Source of the DNA: Anaerolineaceae bacterium
Lineage (GTDB): Bacteria > Chloroflexota > Anaerolineae > Anaerolineales > Anaerolineaceae
Assembly (NCBI GenBank): GCA_003158355.1
Contig: PMIV01000053.1
Span: forward strand, 1 to 8,788
Direction: 5' to 3'
Length of the DNA: 8,788 bases
Each line of letters begins with the position of its first letter. The first letter of the stretch is position 1. Positions 6,568 to 8,788 of this stretch are shown in pieces. The notes beneath the pieces are model-generated. The model did no database searches and had not been told where the DNA came from. It saw nothing but the letters and a program-made list of their open reading frames with translations. The position numbers and the translations under genes were made by a program.

Positions 6568-7305
6568 TTACTTCAACGCATCGACAATCTTTCTTTCGTC
6601 GAATTCCGAGAAGATAATGCCGTTGATATCAAACGTCGGGGTGATTCGGCTTCCTTTATTCCAGGTTTCCACCTGTCTGGCGGCAATCGGATTAGCGGTG
6701 ATATCCACTTCGGTATAGGGGATTTTCTGTGCGGCCAGCCAGACGCGCGCTTCTTTGCAATCGGGGCACCAGGCCGTGCAATACATGACCACGCCTCCGT
6801 GGGGGAGAGGAGCCGCTTCCACTTTCTCGGGGCGACCCTGCACACTGGCATCCATCTCGCGGATTTTCTGGCGCAGCACCAGATTGCTGGGCGCTGTATC
6901 AATGTCGTGGACGTCGATGTAACGCACGATGCCAGCCTTATCGATCAAGAAAATTGCACGCTCAGCATATCCTTCTTTTCGAAGCACCCCATAGGCTGAG
7001 GCTACTTTTCCGTGCGGCCAGAAGTCGCTCAAAATGGGGTAGTGAATTCCGCCCAGGCTGGTGGCCCAGGCTTTTTGACTGGCTGTATTATCTACGCTAA
7101 TAGCCAGGATTTGTGTATCGAGCGCAACAAATTTTTCCATTTCGGCTTCATAGGCCGGGATTTGACTGGAGCAAACCGGAGTAAAGGTCAGCGGAAAAAA
7201 TGCCAGGGCCACATTTTTGCCGCGTAAATCGCTCAGCGTAACATTTTTCTCTAAGTGAGCCGGCAGAGTAAAATCGGGTGCGATTGAGTTAATAAGGGTA
7301 GACAT
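6568..7305 (-). CDS. Peroxiredoxin-glutaredoxin fusion protein
   Basis: A 245-residue cytosolic thiol peroxidase with its own electron-transfer domain. Residues 1-152 are an AhpC/TSA-type peroxiredoxin (closest in feel to AhpE/BCP). It opens with APDFTLP and has the active-site motif P38-xxx-T42-xx-C45 (peroxidatic Cys45) and Arg116 in AERAIFLID. Residues about 170-245 are a glutaredoxin domain with redox motif C180-P-D-C183, a cis-proline region at ITPTF (221-225), and a preceding Cys176. The peroxiredoxin half holds no cysteine besides Cys45, so it is of 1-Cys type. The attached CPDC domain could reduce the oxidised cysteine, a plausible intramolecular recycling that is inferred. Known Haemophilus-type hybrids use a different (Prx5) peroxiredoxin class. 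The start is supported by GGAGG at 7316-7312, six bases upstream. Divergent from the HD-GYP gene and possibly co-regulated with it. Confidence 0.9.
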   Translation of the reverse strand: MSTLINSIAPDFTLPAHLEKNVTLSDLRGKNVALAFFPLTFTPVCSSQIPAYEAEMEKFVALDTQILAISVDNTASQKAWATSLGGIHYPILSDFWPHGKVASAYGVLRKEGYAERAIFLIDKAGIVRYIDVHDIDTAPSNLVLRQKIREMDASVQGRPEKVEAAPLPHGGVVMYCTAWCPDCKEARVWLAAQKIPYTEVDITANPIAARQVETWNKGSRITPTFDINGIIFSEFDERKIVDALK

Positions 7306-7353
7306 TCTTAACCTCCAACTGATAAATGACGAACAATCTAAATAAGATAGTTA

Positions 7354-7398
7354 ATATCCAATTATATACTATTTCATCCAGGAAAATAGGTTGGATAT
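7354..7398. promoter_or_regulatory. Nested inverted repeat in the divergent promoter region
   Basis: ATATCCAA (7354-7361) is matched by TTGGATAT (7391-7398). Inside it CTATTT (7369-7374) is matched by AAATAG (7384-7389). The outer left arm overlaps the -10 box of the peroxiredoxin gene, a position suited to an operator. The arms are AT-rich, so chance cannot be excluded. Confidence 0.4.
7361..7366 (-). promoter_or_regulatory. Putative -10 box of the peroxiredoxin-glutaredoxin gene
   Basis: On the minus strand 7366-7361 reads TATAAT, giving a start near 7354 and a leader of about 50 bases to the ATG at 7305. No good -35 is seen at the right distance, and two inverted-repeat arms overlap or abut the box. 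This suggests a regulated promoter, as would fit a peroxide-response gene, though no recognisable PerR, OxyR or Fur-type site was identified. Confidence 0.45.
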
Positions 7399-7434
7399 AG
7401 TAATAAGTGAGAAGTAAAAGAGACAAAATAGTAT
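7366..7434. promoter_or_regulatory. Nine-base inverted repeat pair spanning the divergent region
   Basis: ATACTATTT (7366-7374) and AAATAGTAT (7426-7434) are perfect reverse complements with centres 60 bases apart. One copy abuts the minus-strand -10 box. The other lies about 20 bases upstream of the plus-strand TATAAT. The same sequence therefore faces both genes just upstream of their promoters, as expected for a shared regulator's two sites. This is inference from position. Confidence 0.35.
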
Positions 7435-7454
7435 GATTAATATATGTATTTAGT

Positions 7455-7460
7455 TATAAT
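7455..7460 (+). promoter_or_regulatory. Putative -10 box of the HD-GYP gene
   Basis: A perfect TATAAT gives a start site near 7467 and a leader of about 60 bases to the ATG at 7527. The -35 region (around 7431-7437, TATGAT-like) is poor, and one arm of a nine-base inverted repeat ends there. The surrounding DNA is strongly AT-rich, so other start sites are possible. Confidence 0.4.
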
Positions 7461-7526
7461 TGGGTAATTAAAATTATTTAGCGGGTAATTTATTGGTGAA
7501 AAAACCGTTTTACTCAGGGAATGTTT

Positions 7527-8788
7527 ATGCAAAAACAAATATTATTTCAAATTCTTGATCAGATAAGCGATGCCATCTTGGTGATAGATCGGAAGCAAAA
7601 AATTGTTTTTGCAAATCAAGCGTCTTTGGAGACTTTGAAATATTTAAATATGGATATTTTGGGCAAGCCGTTGGCCGCAATTTTACCTAAACCAATCGCA
7701 GAAACACACACTGCCTATGTTGAAAGGTTTTATCAATCTGATCAAACAGAAATTTACATGGACGATAAATTGAACCTTTTTGATAAAAGAAAAGACGGCT
7801 CACTTTTTCCGACGATGACGAAAATTTCCAAGATTAAAGCGGGCGATCAGATTTTCATGGTTGTTATCCTGAATGATCTGATTCAGATGAAACAGAAAAA
7901 CCAGAGAATGTTAAATCAGATGAGCAGGCTGAATTCCATCCGCAAAGTGGATGAGGCAATTACGCAGGGGAACCGGCTTTCTTCCATATTTGAGGTGGTA
8001 TTAAATGAAGCGATCGACCAGTTATCCGTGGATGCAGCCTGTATCTTGCAGTTCAATTCAGAAAAACAAAAATTAGTGTTTGCTGCCGAGAAGGGGTTCA
8101 AGACCGAAGCTTTACGTTTTACGAATTTGGATCTGGGAGAGGGTCACGCCGGGCAGGCGGCATTATTTCGCCGCTTGATCGCGATTTCTGACCTGCGGAC
8201 GGAAGATAGAGATTTCTTGAATTCACCGCGGTTTAGGTCTGAGGGATTTGTCACTTACCACGCAGTTCCGTTGATTGTTAAAGACAGAATTTTAGGAGTG
8301 TTGGAAGTTTTCCACCGCAAGAAAACGAACCCAGACGCGGATTGGTTTACTTTCCTTGATTCTTTAGCAGACCAAACCGCTATTGCCCTGGATAATTCGC
8401 AATTGTTTTTTGAACTTTCACAGGTGAACAAAGAACTGGTTAATTCCTATGATGAGACGATCAAAGGTTGGTCTCGTGCGCTAGATCTGCGCGATCATGA
8501 GACCGAAGGCCATACCGAGCGGGTTACGGAAATTACCCTAAAATTGGCCCGCATGGTTGGGGTCCCCGAAAGTGAGATGGTCAATTACCGCCGCGGAGCC
8601 ATATTACATGATATCGGGAAAATGGGCGTTCCGGATCGAATTTTGCTCAAGCCGGATAAACTCACTGAAGATGAAAAGGTGATCATGCGCCAGCACACAA
8701 CCTTCGCGTATGATCTGATCTATCCGATCAATTATCTAAGACCCGCTTTGGATATCCCCTATTGCCATCATGAAAAATGGGATGGTTC
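7527..8788 (+). CDS. PAS-GAF-HD-GYP signalling protein (C-terminus off window)
   Basis: Likely cyclic-di-GMP phosphodiesterase or related HD-GYP regulator, cytoplasmic, with no membrane segment in the visible 420 residues. Residues about 1-117 are a PAS sensor (DAILVIDRKQKIVFANQAS near 15-33, then GKPL and the KDGSLFP strand). A coiled linker at about 118-148 leads to a GAF domain at about 148-295 (LDLGEGHAGQAA, then AVPLIVKDRILGVLEV), followed by a short signalling helix. The HD-GYP domain starts near 312 with DLRDHETEGHTERV (metal-binding His329), then HDIGKMGVPD with the His361-Asp362 pair, LLKPDKLTEDE, a QH at 389-390, and the CHHEKWDG stretch ending at the window edge. The GYP triplet would follow immediately. 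AGGGA at 7516-7520 lies six bases before this ATG; an in-frame ATG at 7521 directly abuts the AGGGA and is less likely. Divergent from the peroxiredoxin fusion, which hints at stress-linked control. Confidence 0.92.
   Translation, partial: MQKQILFQILDQISDAILVIDRKQKIVFANQASLETLKYLNMDILGKPLAAILPKPIAETHTAYVERFYQSDQTEIYMDDKLNLFDKRKDGSLFPTMTKISKIKAGDQIFMVVILNDLIQMKQKNQRMLNQMSRLNSIRKVDEAITQGNRLSSIFEVVLNEAIDQLSVDAACILQFNSEKQKLVFAAEKGFKTEALRFTNLDLGEGHAGQAALFRRLIAISDLRTEDRDFLNSPRFRSEGFVTYHAVPLIVKDRILGVLEVFHRKKTNPDADWFTFLDSLADQTAIALDNSQLFFELSQVNKELVNSYDETIKGWSRALDLRDHETEGHTERVTEITLKLARMVGVPESEMVNYRRGAILHDIGKMGVPDRILLKPDKLTEDEKVIMRQHTTFAYDLIYPINYLRPALDIPYCHHEKWDG

Overview
This 8.8 kb stretch of ordinary bacterial chromosome has moderate GC and short intergenic gaps. 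It holds seven protein genes on both strands, and the two outermost run off the window edges. No RNA gene, mobile element, CRISPR array or phage-like region is visible. The gene set suggests a free-living Gram-variable environmental bacterium: a secreted bactofilin-like protein, a CASTOR/POLLUX-type channel, a PAS-GAF-HD-GYP regulator, and a Ser/Thr/Pro-linked secreted hydrolase. Chloroflexota, and within it Anaerolineae, is my best guess, but this rests on protein flavour only and no marker gene is present.

Layout. Positions 1-2833 are three minus-strand genes. A leaderless-looking promoter drives a YcgN/UPF0260-type cysteine-cluster protein (2833-2384). Seven bases later comes a secreted two-domain protein (2376-826) joining a C39-like cysteine-protease fold to a class A beta-lactamase-like serine-hydrolase fold. 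After a weak terminator and a new promoter comes class II fructose-bisphosphate aldolase (732 to beyond position 1). Divergent from this block is a 637-residue CASTOR/POLLUX-type ion channel with tandem nucleotide-binding regulatory domains (3021-4934).

The channel gene converges on a secreted or membrane bactofilin-like protein (6446-5040). A strong bidirectional hairpin (4978-5020) separates the two. Upstream on the same strand is a peroxiredoxin-glutaredoxin fusion (7305-6568). It is divergent, across a 221-base AT-rich region rich in inverted repeats, from a PAS-GAF-HD-GYP signalling protein (7527 to beyond 8788) cut just before its GYP motif.

How they work together. There is no single pathway here. 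The YcgN-like gene and the hydrolase probably share a transcript. The other genes look individually controlled: aldolase (glycolysis/gluconeogenesis), channel (ion homeostasis), bactofilin-like protein (envelope), peroxiredoxin fusion (peroxide defence) and HD-GYP protein (probably cyclic-di-GMP turnover). The items most worth a second look are the C39/serine-hydrolase fusion with eroded catalytic motifs, the self-contained peroxiredoxin-glutaredoxin, the bactofilin repeats joined to a multi-pass membrane domain, and the dyads in the 7306-7526 divergent promoter region. I found no convincing sign of a wholly new multi-gene system.
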